Source of the DNA: Gammaproteobacteria bacterium
Lineage (GTDB): Bacteria > Pseudomonadota > Gammaproteobacteria > JAJFKO01
Assembly (NCBI GenBank): GCA_021773175.1
Contig: JAJFKO010000010.1
Location: forward strand, 94,958 to 158,957
Length of the DNA: 64,000 nt
Reading direction: 5' to 3'
Shown here: positions 38,601 through 48,176 of the stretch, piece after piece
How positions within the stretch are numbered: the stretch's first letter is position 1
How the letters are laid out: every line of letters begins with the position of its first letter
Program-made: the position numbers and the translations under genes
The notes under the pieces: model-generated
The model's input: only the letters and a program-made list of their open reading frames with translations
Database searches by the model: none
What the model was told of the DNA's origin: nothing

Positions 38601-39218
38601 ATGGCGTTTCGAATGGGGTTGGTTTTAGGTTTTAGCTTGATCATGGCAATCGGTGCACAAAATCTATTTTTACTTAAACAAGGCTTAAAAAGAGAATATG
38701 CTTATTTCTGTGCGTTAGTTTGTTCACTTTGTGATGTCATTCTAATTTCTTTAAGTATTACCAGTGTCGATAAATTACTAACATCGTTACCAATGTTCGA
38801 AAATATTTTATTAATTGCCGCTATTATATTTTTAACAATCTATGGTGGAATGTCTGTCTATAGTGCTTTTTGTCGAAAAGAAAACAAACTCGATAAAAAT
38901 GAAGAACAGAAAACTTTATCAATATCTATATGGAAAATTTTAATTCTAACGCTTTCGTTTAGTTTGCTTAATCCACAGGCCATTTTAGATTCTATGATCT
39001 TAATTGGTGGGGTTGCCAGTAAATATACAGCAACTAATCAGTATGAGTTTATGTACGGCGCTATTCTAGCAAGCGTTATATGGTTCTTTGGTATCGTTAC
39101 TATAACGCGCTATTTATCAAAATTACTTAGTAATGAATATGTTTGGCGGATCTTGAATTTTGTCAGTGGCAGCATCATGCTAGCTATTGCAGTGAAATGT
39201 TTTTTCTTAATGAAATAG
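38601..39218 (+). CDS. argO: LysE/ArgO family amino-acid exporter
   Basis: The 205-residue protein has six hydrophobic helices, with the conserved GFSLIMAIGAQNLFLLKQGLKREY and a later FSLLNPQAILDSMILIGG. These match the LysE/ArgO exporter family. ArgO exports arginine, and lysine is an alternative. The divergent ArgP-like regulator supports the assignment. Its last 35 bases overlap the convergent MFS gene. Confidence 0.88.
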   Translation: MAFRMGLVLGFSLIMAIGAQNLFLLKQGLKREYAYFCALVCSLCDVILISLSITSVDKLLTSLPMFENILLIAAIIFLTIYGGMSVYSAFCRKENKLDKNEEQKTLSISIWKILILTLSFSLLNPQAILDSMILIGGVASKYTATNQYEFMYGAILASVIWFFGIVTITRYLSKLLSNEYVWRILNFVSGSIMLAIAVKCFFLMK

Positions 39219-40386
39219 CGCTTGTTGAGAATGCAATAATTAGTGCTAACCAAGCGAGTATCGTATAAAACCAAGCAATCGCTAAAGCATTTTGGCTATT
39301 GCTATAACTTGCAATTCCAGTAATAAGCGCTGCGACTAAAATGCTAACGGTTCCGCGTAAAGCGCTAGCAAGCCCGGCTTTTTCTTTGAACATGCTGCTA
39401 CAGATTGCCGAGAGATTAGGGTAAATCAAACCAACGCCAAATAAGGTGACATAAATACAAGTGGTGACAACGAGAGCGGGTTGACTGCCTAAAAACATTA
39501 GCGTTAATAAAGAAGAGGCTCCAATAATAATAATTAAAATACCGATAGCAATCGTAATATTAATGGGGGAGTTCTTGAAGATAAATCGATTCGATAAGCT
39601 ACCAAGAAAGCTTGCCGTGCCAACATATAATGCCAAATGACCATACGCCAATAGTGAAAATTGATAATGGACTTGATATAAGAATGGCGCGAAGGTATTA
39701 AACAATGCAATTAAAGCAAAGCCAATTGCTAGACAGAAGACTAAACTCATAAAAAATTTATTAGATAATACTTCAATGCCATTTAGTAGCAATTCTTTAG
39801 GATGAATACTGCGAGGATTTTTGTTAGTTTCTGGTAAGCGCGAAAAAATAATGATATAGAATAAGAGTGCGTAGATGGCAACAAACACAAAATCAGCTCG
39901 CCAACTAATAAACGTTTGTAAATAACTACCAATAAACGGTGCGATTATTGGCGTCGTAGTCCAAGCCATTACCATGTGAACGGAGACTTTACGTAAATCA
40001 TTGCCATGAAAATAATCAGCTAAAATAGCTCGACAAGTGGTTGTTGTCGCTGCTACAGATAAACCTTGAAGTATGCGAGCAGTAAAAAATAAACTAATGT
40101 TTTGACTAAAAGCAGCGAGTAAACTTGCTAGCACAATGATAGCTAAGCCTGTGAGCATAATTGGCCGACGACCGAAACGATCTGATAACAGGCCTGCAAA
40201 TACTTGGCCAGCACCGAACCCTAGTAAGTAAAGGCTGATGGTCAGTTTAATCATGGAGTGAGATGTACCGAAAAAATGTTGTAAGGCGGGAAACGCTGGC
40301 GTGTAAATATCAATGGTTAAACCTGTGAGAGGCAACACACAAACTAGTATGAGATGGATGAATTTGCTTTCGGTAATTTTCTGCAT
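39184..40386 (-). CDS. MFS drug transporter, Bcr/CflA type
   Basis: The 400-residue protein has 12 transmembrane segments. It shows DIYTPAFPALQHFFGTSHSMIKLTISLYLLGFGAGQVFAGLLSDRFGRRPIML, the Bcr/CflA signature with the D-x-Y-x-P and GRRP motifs. This group exports drugs and small metabolites. The stop overlaps argO by 35 bases on the opposite strand. Confidence 0.85.
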   Translation of the reverse strand: MQKITESKFIHLILVCVLPLTGLTIDIYTPAFPALQHFFGTSHSMIKLTISLYLLGFGAGQVFAGLLSDRFGRRPIMLTGLAIIVLASLLAAFSQNISLFFTARILQGLSVAATTTTCRAILADYFHGNDLRKVSVHMVMAWTTTPIIAPFIGSYLQTFISWRADFVFVAIYALLFYIIIFSRLPETNKNPRSIHPKELLLNGIEVLSNKFFMSLVFCLAIGFALIALFNTFAPFLYQVHYQFSLLAYGHLALYVGTASFLGSLSNRFIFKNSPINITIAIGILIIIIGASSLLTLMFLGSQPALVVTTCIYVTLFGVGLIYPNLSAICSSMFKEKAGLASALRGTVSILVAALITGIASYSNSQNALAIAWFYTILAWLALIIAFSTSAISLRKNISLQ

Positions 40387-40422
40387 AAGCTTACGACAAA
40401 ATAATTCTTAATGATTAGATTA

Positions 40423-40460
40423 AAGGATGCTATAAAATAGAGATATTCTATAGCATCCTT
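40423..40460. terminator. Hairpin between the MFS gene and the chagasin-like gene
   Basis: AAGGATGCTATA (40423-40434) pairs with TATAGCATCCTT (40449-40460). Only weak T-runs lie on either side. It probably ends the minus-strand inhibitor transcript. Confidence 0.55.
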
Positions 40461-40487
40461 CTTATATAGTTACTAATAAGTAATTAG

Positions 40488-40979
40488 CTACTGCGAAAAC
40501 ACTTTAAATTTTACTGATTTTTTATCTTTCATATTCCATGCTTGAGCATAAATGAATTTAATTTTAGTAAAGTGGGGAGCATCAGTAAAAATTGGTTTTG
40601 CACGGAACTTCCAAATCACATAACCAGGAACTCCAGGCATTGCTTTATTTGGAGCAACATAGCGATGTTCAACGAGTTTTATGGCTCTAGCTGGCATGCG
40701 ACTTAGATACCAAGTATAGCCTGTCGTGCGATTAGCTTTTAATGTAATAGTAAACGTATGTTTGTCACGCGAAATCATAATAGGTTTTTTTGGGTTACTG
40801 TAACTAATAGCCTGTTCTTGTTGCTGAGCTTTATTTTGAGCCGCTGCTTGATTTTTTTGTTTATTAACATGTTGCATAGCTGGCATTGTTGTCGCTAAAG
40901 CAAAGTTTGTGGTAAGTAGTAAAGCAAAGAGGCTAAGTGGTTTGAGTATTCTCGTAAGGGAGATGCTATGTTTAGTCAT
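40488..40979 (-). CDS. Exported chagasin-type cysteine peptidase inhibitor (I42)
   Basis: The 163-residue protein starts with a signal peptide (about 1-29, SLFALLLTTNFALA). After a Gln/Ala-rich linker, the C-terminal domain shows the three chagasin loops. These are NRTTGYTW (family NxTTGYxW), GVPGYVIWKF (family GxGG), and YAQAWNM (family RPW). I42 proteins block papain-like proteases by inserting these loops. The loops are partly degenerate (the RPW arginine and proline are replaced), so inhibitory strength is uncertain. It may protect the cell from its own or a host cathepsin-like enzyme. Confidence 0.8.
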   Translation of the reverse strand: MTKHSISLTRILKPLSLFALLLTTNFALATTMPAMQHVNKQKNQAAAQNKAQQQEQAISYSNPKKPIMISRDKHTFTITLKANRTTGYTWYLSRMPARAIKLVEHRYVAPNKAMPGVPGYVIWKFRAKPIFTDAPHFTKIKFIYAQAWNMKDKKSVKFKVFSQ

Positions 40980-41124
40980 AATACGTGTCCTTGATAAAAT
41001 GAATAATTACGAATTATATCTAAGAAAAGACAGACAACAAACATTTTTATTGTCTAGTTAATAAACTTTGCGTTAATCTTGCTATTTTAGCGGGCACTAG
41101 GTTTCAGTAGAGGTTTTTAGGATC

Positions 41125-42363
41125 ATGAAGAAGAGTATTTTTCTATGCTGCCTCGGTAGTTTTTTAGAAAGCTTTGAATACGCTAGTTTTGCATTGTTAA
41201 TTCCATATATCAGCAAATTCTTTTTTCCACATGAATCAACCACATATGCTTATTTTAATAGCTTTTTGGTTTTTGCTGTTAGTTATTTGGTGCGTCCTTT
41301 TGGTGGTGGGTTATTAGGCTATTTGGGCGATCGCTTTGGTAGGCGTAACGCATTATTGCTAACAGTACTGTTAATGAGTATTGCTGGATTTTGTATGTCA
41401 GTCATTCCAGGATATCAAACACTAGGGATTATGGCGCCAATTTTATTGATATTACTGCGAATTTTACAAGGTTTAGCGGTTTGTGGTGAAGCACCAGCAG
41501 CATTGGTTTATGTTTATGAAATTTATCCACAACGTAAAAATCTGTTATCCGGAATCATTTGTACCAGTTTTATTATTGGGGCTTTGTGTGCTTCAGGCGT
41601 TATCGCTTTATTACAATTTGAATTGGGAACAACACTCATGCTAGCTTGGGGATGGCGTATTCCATTCTTTATTGGTGCGGTATTAGCGGTGATAGTGTTA
41701 ATTGCACGCGTAAGCTTGATTGAAACCCCAGTATTCACAAGTACTCGTAGTTATAAACTATTTTTCCGTAACCGCATCCTCAATGCTAAACGCATTATTC
41801 AAGGGATTGTGTTAACGGGTTACATGAGCCTCAACATGATTGTATTATTTTATTTTATGCCAAGTTATTTGGCGTGGTTACATTATCCAAAATTAGTCGT
41901 GCAGCTGGGTTTGACCGTCACGCTGATTTTTGCTGCGCTACTGGGTATGGTTTTAAGTTGGTTAACAGAGAATATCGATACGAAGAAGTATTTTTTATAC
42001 TGCTATACCTTTGTTATGATTATTAGCGTATTGATTTTTAAATTTTATATGAGTCATCAGCTAATATTGGCATTAAGCTTAACAACACTTTGTATCGCTA
42101 GTACTATTGCGGTTTTTCCAACGGCGCTAAGCAATTTATTTCCGAGTGAAATTCGCTTAACTGGCGTTGGCTTGAGTTACAATATTGCTTTCGCACTATT
42201 TGGCGGTATAACGCCTGCGCTAATAATGTTATTAATTCATTCGACACATAATTATATGATGCCAGGGTACTATTTATTCATAATGTTATTATTAAATCTA
42301 AGCATTTTCTTACTATTAACTAAACGAGGGGAGCGCAGTGTCAACGAAATTACTTATACATGA
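41125..42363 (+). CDS. MFS transporter, metabolite:H+ symporter type
   Basis: The 412-residue, 12-helix protein shows the ProP/MHS-type start SFLESFEYASFALLIPYISKFFFP. It also has PFGGGLLGYLGDRFGRRNALLLTVLLM, LRILQGLAVCGEAPAALVYVYE and GWRIPFFIGAVLAVI. These transporters import organic acids, betaine or amino acids. The substrate cannot be told. It overlaps folB by 26 bases, so translation of the two may be coupled. Confidence 0.85.
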   Translation: MKKSIFLCCLGSFLESFEYASFALLIPYISKFFFPHESTTYAYFNSFLVFAVSYLVRPFGGGLLGYLGDRFGRRNALLLTVLLMSIAGFCMSVIPGYQTLGIMAPILLILLRILQGLAVCGEAPAALVYVYEIYPQRKNLLSGIICTSFIIGALCASGVIALLQFELGTTLMLAWGWRIPFFIGAVLAVIVLIARVSLIETPVFTSTRSYKLFFRNRILNAKRIIQGIVLTGYMSLNMIVLFYFMPSYLAWLHYPKLVVQLGLTVTLIFAALLGMVLSWLTENIDTKKYFLYCYTFVMIISVLIFKFYMSHQLILALSLTTLCIASTIAVFPTALSNLFPSEIRLTGVGLSYNIAFALFGGITPALIMLLIHSTHNYMMPGYYLFIMLLLNLSIFLLLTKRGERSVNEITYT

Positions 42364-42682
42364 CTTGATATTATCAGTTAAGTTAGGCGTCAGCGTTGCT
42401 GAACGCAGTTATCCTCAAGAAATAAGCGTATCTATTGAGCTGTGTTATTCAGAATTGCCAGTTGCATGTCAAAGCGATAATATTATTGACACAGTTTGTT
42501 ATATGCAATTAACAGAAGCACTGCAGAATTACTGTCATGATAAAGAATTTAAATTGATTGAGCATTTAGCTTGGCAGTTACAACAACAAACTATGCTGCT
42601 AGTAAAAGACTGTATTGTTAAACTCAGGATTAAAAAAATGCCGGTTGGTTTGGCGGCACAACACGTTGAATTTAGTTTATGA
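42338..42682 (+). CDS. folB: Dihydroneopterin aldolase
   Basis: FolB converts dihydroneopterin to hydroxymethyldihydropterin. The 114-residue protein has the short tunnelling fold: LLIHDLILSVKLGVSVAERSYPQEISV, TVCYMQLTEAL, and FKLIEHLAWQL with the catalytic acid region KMPVGL. GTG is the start, behind GAGGGGAG, and the ORF overlaps the MFS gene by 26 bases. It overlaps folKP by four bases (ATGA), which indicates translational coupling. Confidence 0.9.
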   Translation: MSTKLLIHDLILSVKLGVSVAERSYPQEISVSIELCYSELPVACQSDNIIDTVCYMQLTEALQNYCHDKEFKLIEHLAWQLQQQTMLLVKDCIVKLRIKKMPVGLAAQHVEFSL

Positions 42683-44001
42683 CACAGCAAACATACGTTC
42701 TGGGCCTGGGAAGTAATCTTGACGACTGTTATGTAAATTTACGGCAAGCTTGTGATTTAATATCTCAACATGAACAGATCACAATAATCGCGCATTCTCG
42801 ACTCTATCAATCACCGGCATTACTATTAGACAATGCACCAGAAAGCTGGAAAAAAGATTATTTAAATGCGGCTATAAAAATAGCAACCGAATTGCCCCCG
42901 GCGGATTTGTTGCAGTTTATTAAGTCCATAGAATTGACAATGGGGCGAGAGGCACAAGCTGCAAGGTGGTCGCCGCGACTTATTGATATTGATATCTTAG
43001 CGTGTCAGCAACTATGCTTGGTGACAGATTCATTGAAAATCCCACATCAAGAATTATTAAATCGTAATTTTGCGCTACAACCTTTATTGGATGTTATGCC
43101 TGACTGGCTGCATCCACAAAACGCTGAGTTGAACTTACAAAATCATCTGCAGACCGAACTGGGATTACTAGATAGGCTGCCATACCTATTAGGCTCGCCA
43201 GAAATCATGGCGATTATTAATATCACACCAGATTCTTTTGCAGAAACACAGCAAGAGATTAATTATGAAGCTAAAGTTCAACAGGCCATTGACTGCATAA
43301 ACCAAGGCGCAACAGTTTTAGATATAGGGGCTGAGTCAACTCGGCCAGGTGCTGAGCGTATTAGTTGGCAACAAGAGTGGCAACGCTTACAACCGTTTTT
43401 AGATACTTTACAAGTAGCATTACAACAACATCCTTCAGCTGTTAATATTAAATTAAGCATTGATACTCATCATGCGGAAACAGTTGAAAAAGTATTGCAG
43501 TATGATATTGCATTTATAAATGATGTTCGCGGTGAAGAAGCTGATAAAATTGCAGCACGTATTAAAAATACAAAGATAAAATATATCTTCATGCATCAAC
43601 TGGGTTTGCAACATAATCAGCATCTGTCGAATTCTATAGATATCATTGTTGAATTAAAGGTTTTTGCCAAACAAAAAATAGAGCAACTATTAAGTTACGG
43701 CTTAACAAAACAGCAACTAATATTTGATGTTGGGATCGGTTTTGCAAAACGACCAACACATGTCAGGAAGATTTTGCAAAACCTACAGGAGTTAAGGCAA
43801 TTAGCAGTACCTATTATGTTAGGACATTCACGCAAAGCGTCGGTATATCCACCTCTTAAAGCTTTGGAGCCAGCACAGCGTGATTTAGAAACGGCTATCG
43901 TTTCAGCTCTGTGCCAGCGTGAGAAGATCTCTTACTTACGAGTACACAATGTCAACTATACTCATCGCGCTTTAGCTTTGTCGCAGTGGCTGCAAAGTTA
44001 A
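42679..44001 (+). CDS. folKP: Fused HPPK-dihydropteroate synthase
   Basis: Residues about 1-160 are hydroxymethyldihydropterin pyrophosphokinase (VLGLGSNLDDCYVNLRQA and RLIDIDILA). Residues about 170-440 are dihydropteroate synthase, with NITPDSFAETQQE, the DIGAESTRPGAE motif, IDTHHAETVEK, INDVRG, FDVGIGFAKR and LGHSRKA. The usual SDGG following TPDSF is replaced here. Sulphonamides act on the second domain. The two enzymes catalyse consecutive steps. The end overlaps the convergent MFS gene by 30 bases. The HPPK-DHPS fusion also occurs in Francisella and eukaryotes. Confidence 0.93.
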   Translation: MTQQTYVLGLGSNLDDCYVNLRQACDLISQHEQITIIAHSRLYQSPALLLDNAPESWKKDYLNAAIKIATELPPADLLQFIKSIELTMGREAQAARWSPRLIDIDILACQQLCLVTDSLKIPHQELLNRNFALQPLLDVMPDWLHPQNAELNLQNHLQTELGLLDRLPYLLGSPEIMAIINITPDSFAETQQEINYEAKVQQAIDCINQGATVLDIGAESTRPGAERISWQQEWQRLQPFLDTLQVALQQHPSAVNIKLSIDTHHAETVEKVLQYDIAFINDVRGEEADKIAARIKNTKIKYIFMHQLGLQHNQHLSNSIDIIVELKVFAKQKIEQLLSYGLTKQQLIFDVGIGFAKRPTHVRKILQNLQELRQLAVPIMLGHSRKASVYPPLKALEPAQRDLETAIVSALCQREKISYLRVHNVNYTHRALALSQWLQS

Positions 44002-45393
44002 ATTTTTATTTCGTGAAACAAGCAACATAATAAAGTTAAGGCTAATTAAACCTAAACAAATCATCATGACAACCGGTAAGGCATGAAACAATGCTTGCTG
44101 GACACCAAGCTGTTGATAATGGTGCAAGACAACACTGGTAGTTGCAATACCTAAAATGCCGCTAACGACACTCACTGTATAGAAAATACCACTAACCACG
44201 CCTCGATCTTTATTATTGACTGCTTGCAAAGCCATGCTGAGTGCGCCAGGTGAAACTAAACTATAAGCAATACCAGGTAATGCGAAAAACAATAATAATA
44301 TCGTTAGTGATGTATGCGACGTAAAGTGCATGAAGCCATAGTAAGCAACAATAAATAACAATAGTCCAAGTAATGTTGGTTTTTTGCTGCCGGCTTTATC
44401 TATTATAAATCCGGCTAACGGAGATAGTATTCCTAAACATAATGTTAATGGCAAAAATAGTAAACTACTCATTAAGCTGCTATAACCAAGCGCTTGTTGA
44501 AAGTACAGTCCAAATAAAAATAGAACAATATAAAATGTGAAGTTACCTAAAAAACGCGTGGTTAATGCCATAGCGAGTACAGGATTTTGTAATAATTTCG
44601 TTGCTATTAAGGGATTGGATTGACGATTCTCGTAGTAAATGAAGATGCTCGCACAAACTGCTGAAATAATAAATAAGCTTATTATCCATATAAGTTGTGA
44701 ATGCTGTGCTTTAGCATTTTCAATGGCGCAAATAAGCGTTATTATTGTTAACGCAAGTAAAACAAAGCCATAGTAATCAAACTTATTATTTTTGATTTGC
44801 GATGGTCTTGGTTTCGGAAAGTAGTAATAAGCAATAGCTAATACAAATAAGCTAACAGGAACATTAACTAAGAAAACCCAGCGCCAGCTTGCAACACTTA
44901 CCAACAAACCACCAAGTGGCGCGCCAGCAGCAATACCAAGACCTATGACACTGGAGATAAGCCCAATCACCATGCCATGTTTGCTCTCTGAAAAAGCATT
45001 AATGCTAATTGCCATGATATTAGGATACATTAGCGCACAACCAAAGCCTTGTAATAGGCGAGCAGTTAGTAACATCCATAAACTGTTGCTTATGCCACCT
45101 AATAATGAAGCAAAAATAAAACAGATTAAGCCTATTTTAAAAATTTGTTGATGCCCAAACATATCGCCTAATTTACCTGCAGCAGTAATAAAAATAGCAA
45201 GACCAAGTAAATAACAAATAATAAGCCATTGCGTATTACCAAGTGCAATATGTAATGAATGCGCTAATGGCGTAATAATGAGATTGATAGCGGTAATTTC
45301 AATATTTAGCATAAATGTAGCTAACATCATTGCAGATAAAATCCAGTATTGTTGTGATGAAATCCGCTTTGGTTTTTGATTTGGCATTGTCAT
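43972..45393 (-). CDS. MFS transporter, DHA2 type, 14 helices
   Basis: The 473-residue protein has about 14 hydrophobic helices. It shows AGKLGDMFGHQQIF (motif A variant), the LISSVIGLGIAAGAPLGGLLVS helix-5 motif and WRWVFLVNVPVSL. It is probably a drug exporter. The LysR gene diverges 120 bases away and is its likely regulator. Motif A lacks the usual GRR. Confidence 0.85.
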   Translation of the reverse strand: MTMPNQKPKRISSQQYWILSAMMLATFMLNIEITAINLIITPLAHSLHIALGNTQWLIICYLLGLAIFITAAGKLGDMFGHQQIFKIGLICFIFASLLGGISNSLWMLLTARLLQGFGCALMYPNIMAISINAFSESKHGMVIGLISSVIGLGIAAGAPLGGLLVSVASWRWVFLVNVPVSLFVLAIAYYYFPKPRPSQIKNNKFDYYGFVLLALTIITLICAIENAKAQHSQLIWIISLFIISAVCASIFIYYENRQSNPLIATKLLQNPVLAMALTTRFLGNFTFYIVLFLFGLYFQQALGYSSLMSSLLFLPLTLCLGILSPLAGFIIDKAGSKKPTLLGLLLFIVAYYGFMHFTSHTSLTILLLFFALPGIAYSLVSPGALSMALQAVNNKDRGVVSGIFYTVSVVSGILGIATTSVVLHHYQQLGVQQALFHALPVVMMICLGLISLNFIMLLVSRNKNLTLQPLRQS

Positions 45394-45513
45394 TCTCCTC
45401 GATTAATCCAATCTTTTAATATCCAAAGAAAGTATGCCTAGCAGTATAATTGGTTCCAGTTAAGATGATAATATGCTATATATTCATCTGTTTGTTTCTC
45501 GTAAGGACGTAAT

Positions 45514-46404
45514 ATGAAAGATTGGCTGACATGTTTAAAGAGTTATACCGATATCGTTGAGTTACATAGCTTTGCTGCGGCAGCGCGTAAACGCTATAGC
45601 TCTGCATCAACGTTAAGTAAACAGATCAACTGGCTTGAGGAACAATTTCAATGCCAATTATTGCAGCGCACGACACGTCATGTTGCCGTAACAGAAGCGG
45701 GTGAGCGAGTATATCAATTTGGCAAACAGCTATTTAGTGATTTAAACAATCTTAAAGAAGAGCTTCAACAATCAATAGAGCAGGTCAGTGGCAAGCTGCG
45801 AGTGACAATGTCAGTGATTGTTGCAGATGATTATGTCGCACCACATATTGCAGAATTTTTACAATGTTATCCTAATCTCAGATTTGAGTTAGATACCAGT
45901 AACAGCATGGTTGATATGATTAGTGAAGGCTATGATGTCGCTTTACGTACAACAACACAGATTGAAGAAAGTTATGCCGCTAAGCAAATCGGTTATGTAC
46001 AGCGTGGCATTTTTGCGGCACCAACATATTTAAAAAAATATGGGGCGCCACAAAAAATTGAGGATTTAAAAGAACATTTTTGTTTACATAACCCAGAATA
46101 TAAGAATGTCGACTATTGGTTATTTAAAGATGATAAAAAAATAAGAGTGCAGGGGAAGTTACGAAGTAACTCTGTAGAAGCCTTAAAGCATGCTGCAATT
46201 GCTGGACAGGGTATAGCCTATATGAGCAGCTTTCGAGTACAAAAAGCAGTACAAGAAGGTTTGTTACAAGGTGTTTTAACAGAGTTTTGGCCGCAGCCTA
46301 CTCCAATCTATTTTGTTTATCTGAAACAGCAATATTTACCGCGCAAGGTAGAAGTGTTTATAGAGTTCTTTGCTGAAAAATTGAAAGATGTGTTTGTTTT
46401 GTGA
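45514..46404 (+). CDS. LysR-type transcriptional regulator, CrgA-like
   Basis: The 296-residue regulator has an N-terminal winged helix (VELHSFAAAARKRYSSASTLSKQINWLEEQF) and a LysR effector domain with LRVTMSVIVADDYVAPHIAEFLQCYPNLRFELDTS and DVALRTT. It is divergent from the DHA2 transporter and probably controls it, which is a common arrangement. The inducer is unknown. Confidence 0.85.
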   Translation: MKDWLTCLKSYTDIVELHSFAAAARKRYSSASTLSKQINWLEEQFQCQLLQRTTRHVAVTEAGERVYQFGKQLFSDLNNLKEELQQSIEQVSGKLRVTMSVIVADDYVAPHIAEFLQCYPNLRFELDTSNSMVDMISEGYDVALRTTTQIEESYAAKQIGYVQRGIFAAPTYLKKYGAPQKIEDLKEHFCLHNPEYKNVDYWLFKDDKKIRVQGKLRSNSVEALKHAAIAGQGIAYMSSFRVQKAVQEGLLQGVLTEFWPQPTPIYFVYLKQQYLPRKVEVFIEFFAEKLKDVFVL

Positions 46405-46422
46405 GAGCGCGCTAAGTTAATT

Positions 46423-48147
46423 CTATGCGGATTGAATTGTTCGGCGTGTTTGAGCGAAGGCCATGTTATGCTCTATTGGAAATTTTGTTGCACATAAAGG
46501 CAGAAAATTACTTTCTAAATTAGAATAGATTTTTTGCAGTGTTCCTCGCTGTTTAGGGTTATATGCAAGCATTGAACCTAGGATGGCAATAATAGGTACG
46601 ATAGCTTTTCTCTGAAGAGCTGAATAATTACCACGCTCTAAAATTTGCCGTTGTAGTGTTTTGGATGGCAAAAAGCTTAGACCGGCTGCTTTTACTTCAA
46701 GAACAGCACTATCTCTAATCTGATTCTGCTTAGTAAGAGAGAAAGTTGCATAATTTGGTAATGTCATATTAATTTTAAGCTGAGCTTTATTAAGCAATTG
46801 TCGTTCATAGAGGGTAATCGTTTCTCGGCCGAGTAATAATTCAATGCCCAGCATGCCTAATGCATAAATATCCGACTCAGGAATACGCGTTTTTAAGCTT
46901 TCTGGCGGCATATAAAGTGGTGAGCCTATGTGATGTTTTATTAACTTGCCTTCAGCAAGGGTTTTGGCGTAACCAAAGTCAGTTAGATAAACCTCACCAT
47001 TAACAACCATAACATTAGGCAGCTTGATATCTAGATGTAAGTAGCCTGCCGCATGTAAAAAGTCGACAGCTTTGAGGATATTAATATACCATTGTAATCG
47101 AGTCACAAAATCAATATTTTGAGATTGCAAATAGGTATGCAGATCTATGCCGTCTAAATAATGCATGCAAGTATGAACTTTTATTCGCTCAGCCTTAGGT
47201 GGCTTCTCAGCTCTTGCTGTTGTGGCGACAACGGTATTTCGTGAAGGTTTTTTAATAATAACTGCAGTAGGCGTTGTTCCGTAAAGGGCATCCCAAGCAC
47301 GCTTAGGCGCAAACAATGCTTTGCTAAGTAATGATTCTGTAATTCGGTATTCCATTGTATCCAGTACTTCAACGTCACCTGTAGGTTGCCAAATTCCATC
47401 GGTTGTGGACTTGGTAAACACATAAGCTTTACGTAGTTTACGGTTATTGTGTACATGAATAGGGTCTTTTGTTTTAAAGACAAGATAGGTCTTGCCGTCA
47501 GCACAGCGTAGTGCAGAATAATCGCTGCCAATGTCTTCGGCATGTATTCTGATATTATTAGGTAAGCGTTTAATCGTTGCATCAATGTTGTGGATTGCTT
47601 CATCAGTAAAAACACCAGAAACAGCTACTGCCTTGACTTGATAGTGAGAAGCTGTTGGTGCAACAGTTGCGACTGCTGCGGGTTGAACAGATGCTACGGC
47701 CAGCATAATAGTTTGAGTTGAGCAATGTTGAGGGATATTAAGTGAAATGCTATTTCTTAATATGCCTCCTAAAAGTGATAGATGTTCTTCTGCAATGGCA
47801 GGGTCAAGACATACGACACTATTGATAAAATCAATATCTACAATCGTTGCTTCGTTAGTATTACCAATTAATAATTTACTGGCGCTTAATTTCTCAAATA
47901 AGAAGTTTTTAAAATGTATAAAAATATTAATTTTTATAATTGTGAAGTGGTCCTTATAACTGTTAATAGTCGCCATTAACAGTTGGAGCAGGTAATAAAA
48001 TTTAATAAGTTCTTGGCGGTTAGGGAAATATAGCCTTTCATCATTTAAAAAGGCTGAGCTGCTTTGTAGTAAGTTTTCAAGTAGCAGCTCAAAGTCGCAA
48101 AGTAGTAGACCTTGAAGAATAGGTTTTTTTTGTTTTTTTTTTGTCAT
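46423..48147 (-). CDS. Kinase-like effector candidate, array member 1 (574 residues)
   Basis: The C-terminal third is a kinase lobe: YLHLDIKLPNVMV (HLD at 371-373 replacing HRD, Asn378), TDFGYA (390-392), GSPLYMPPES (PPE 414-416) and SDIYALGMLGIELLLG. Before it, residues 205-335 share with the next two genes a conserved segment with RKLRKAYVF, VEVLDT and AWDALYGTTP, ending at MHYLDG. The N-terminal 200 residues are more diverged from the others but similarly helical. The gene follows the 619-residue gene by 29 bases. Target and translocation are unknown. Confidence 0.8.
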   Translation of the reverse strand: MTKKKQKKPILQGLLLCDFELLLENLLQSSSAFLNDERLYFPNRQELIKFYYLLQLLMATINSYKDHFTIIKINIFIHFKNFLFEKLSASKLLIGNTNEATIVDIDFINSVVCLDPAIAEEHLSLLGGILRNSISLNIPQHCSTQTIMLAVASVQPAAVATVAPTASHYQVKAVAVSGVFTDEAIHNIDATIKRLPNNIRIHAEDIGSDYSALRCADGKTYLVFKTKDPIHVHNNRKLRKAYVFTKSTTDGIWQPTGDVEVLDTMEYRITESLLSKALFAPKRAWDALYGTTPTAVIIKKPSRNTVVATTARAEKPPKAERIKVHTCMHYLDGIDLHTYLQSQNIDFVTRLQWYINILKAVDFLHAAGYLHLDIKLPNVMVVNGEVYLTDFGYAKTLAEGKLIKHHIGSPLYMPPESLKTRIPESDIYALGMLGIELLLGRETITLYERQLLNKAQLKINMTLPNYATFSLTKQNQIRDSAVLEVKAAGLSFLPSKTLQRQILERGNYSALQRKAIVPIIAILGSMLAYNPKQRGTLQKIYSNLESNFLPLCATKFPIEHNMAFAQTRRTIQSA

Positions 48148-48176
48148 GCGTAACTAATCTCAATATGCTAAATGGA

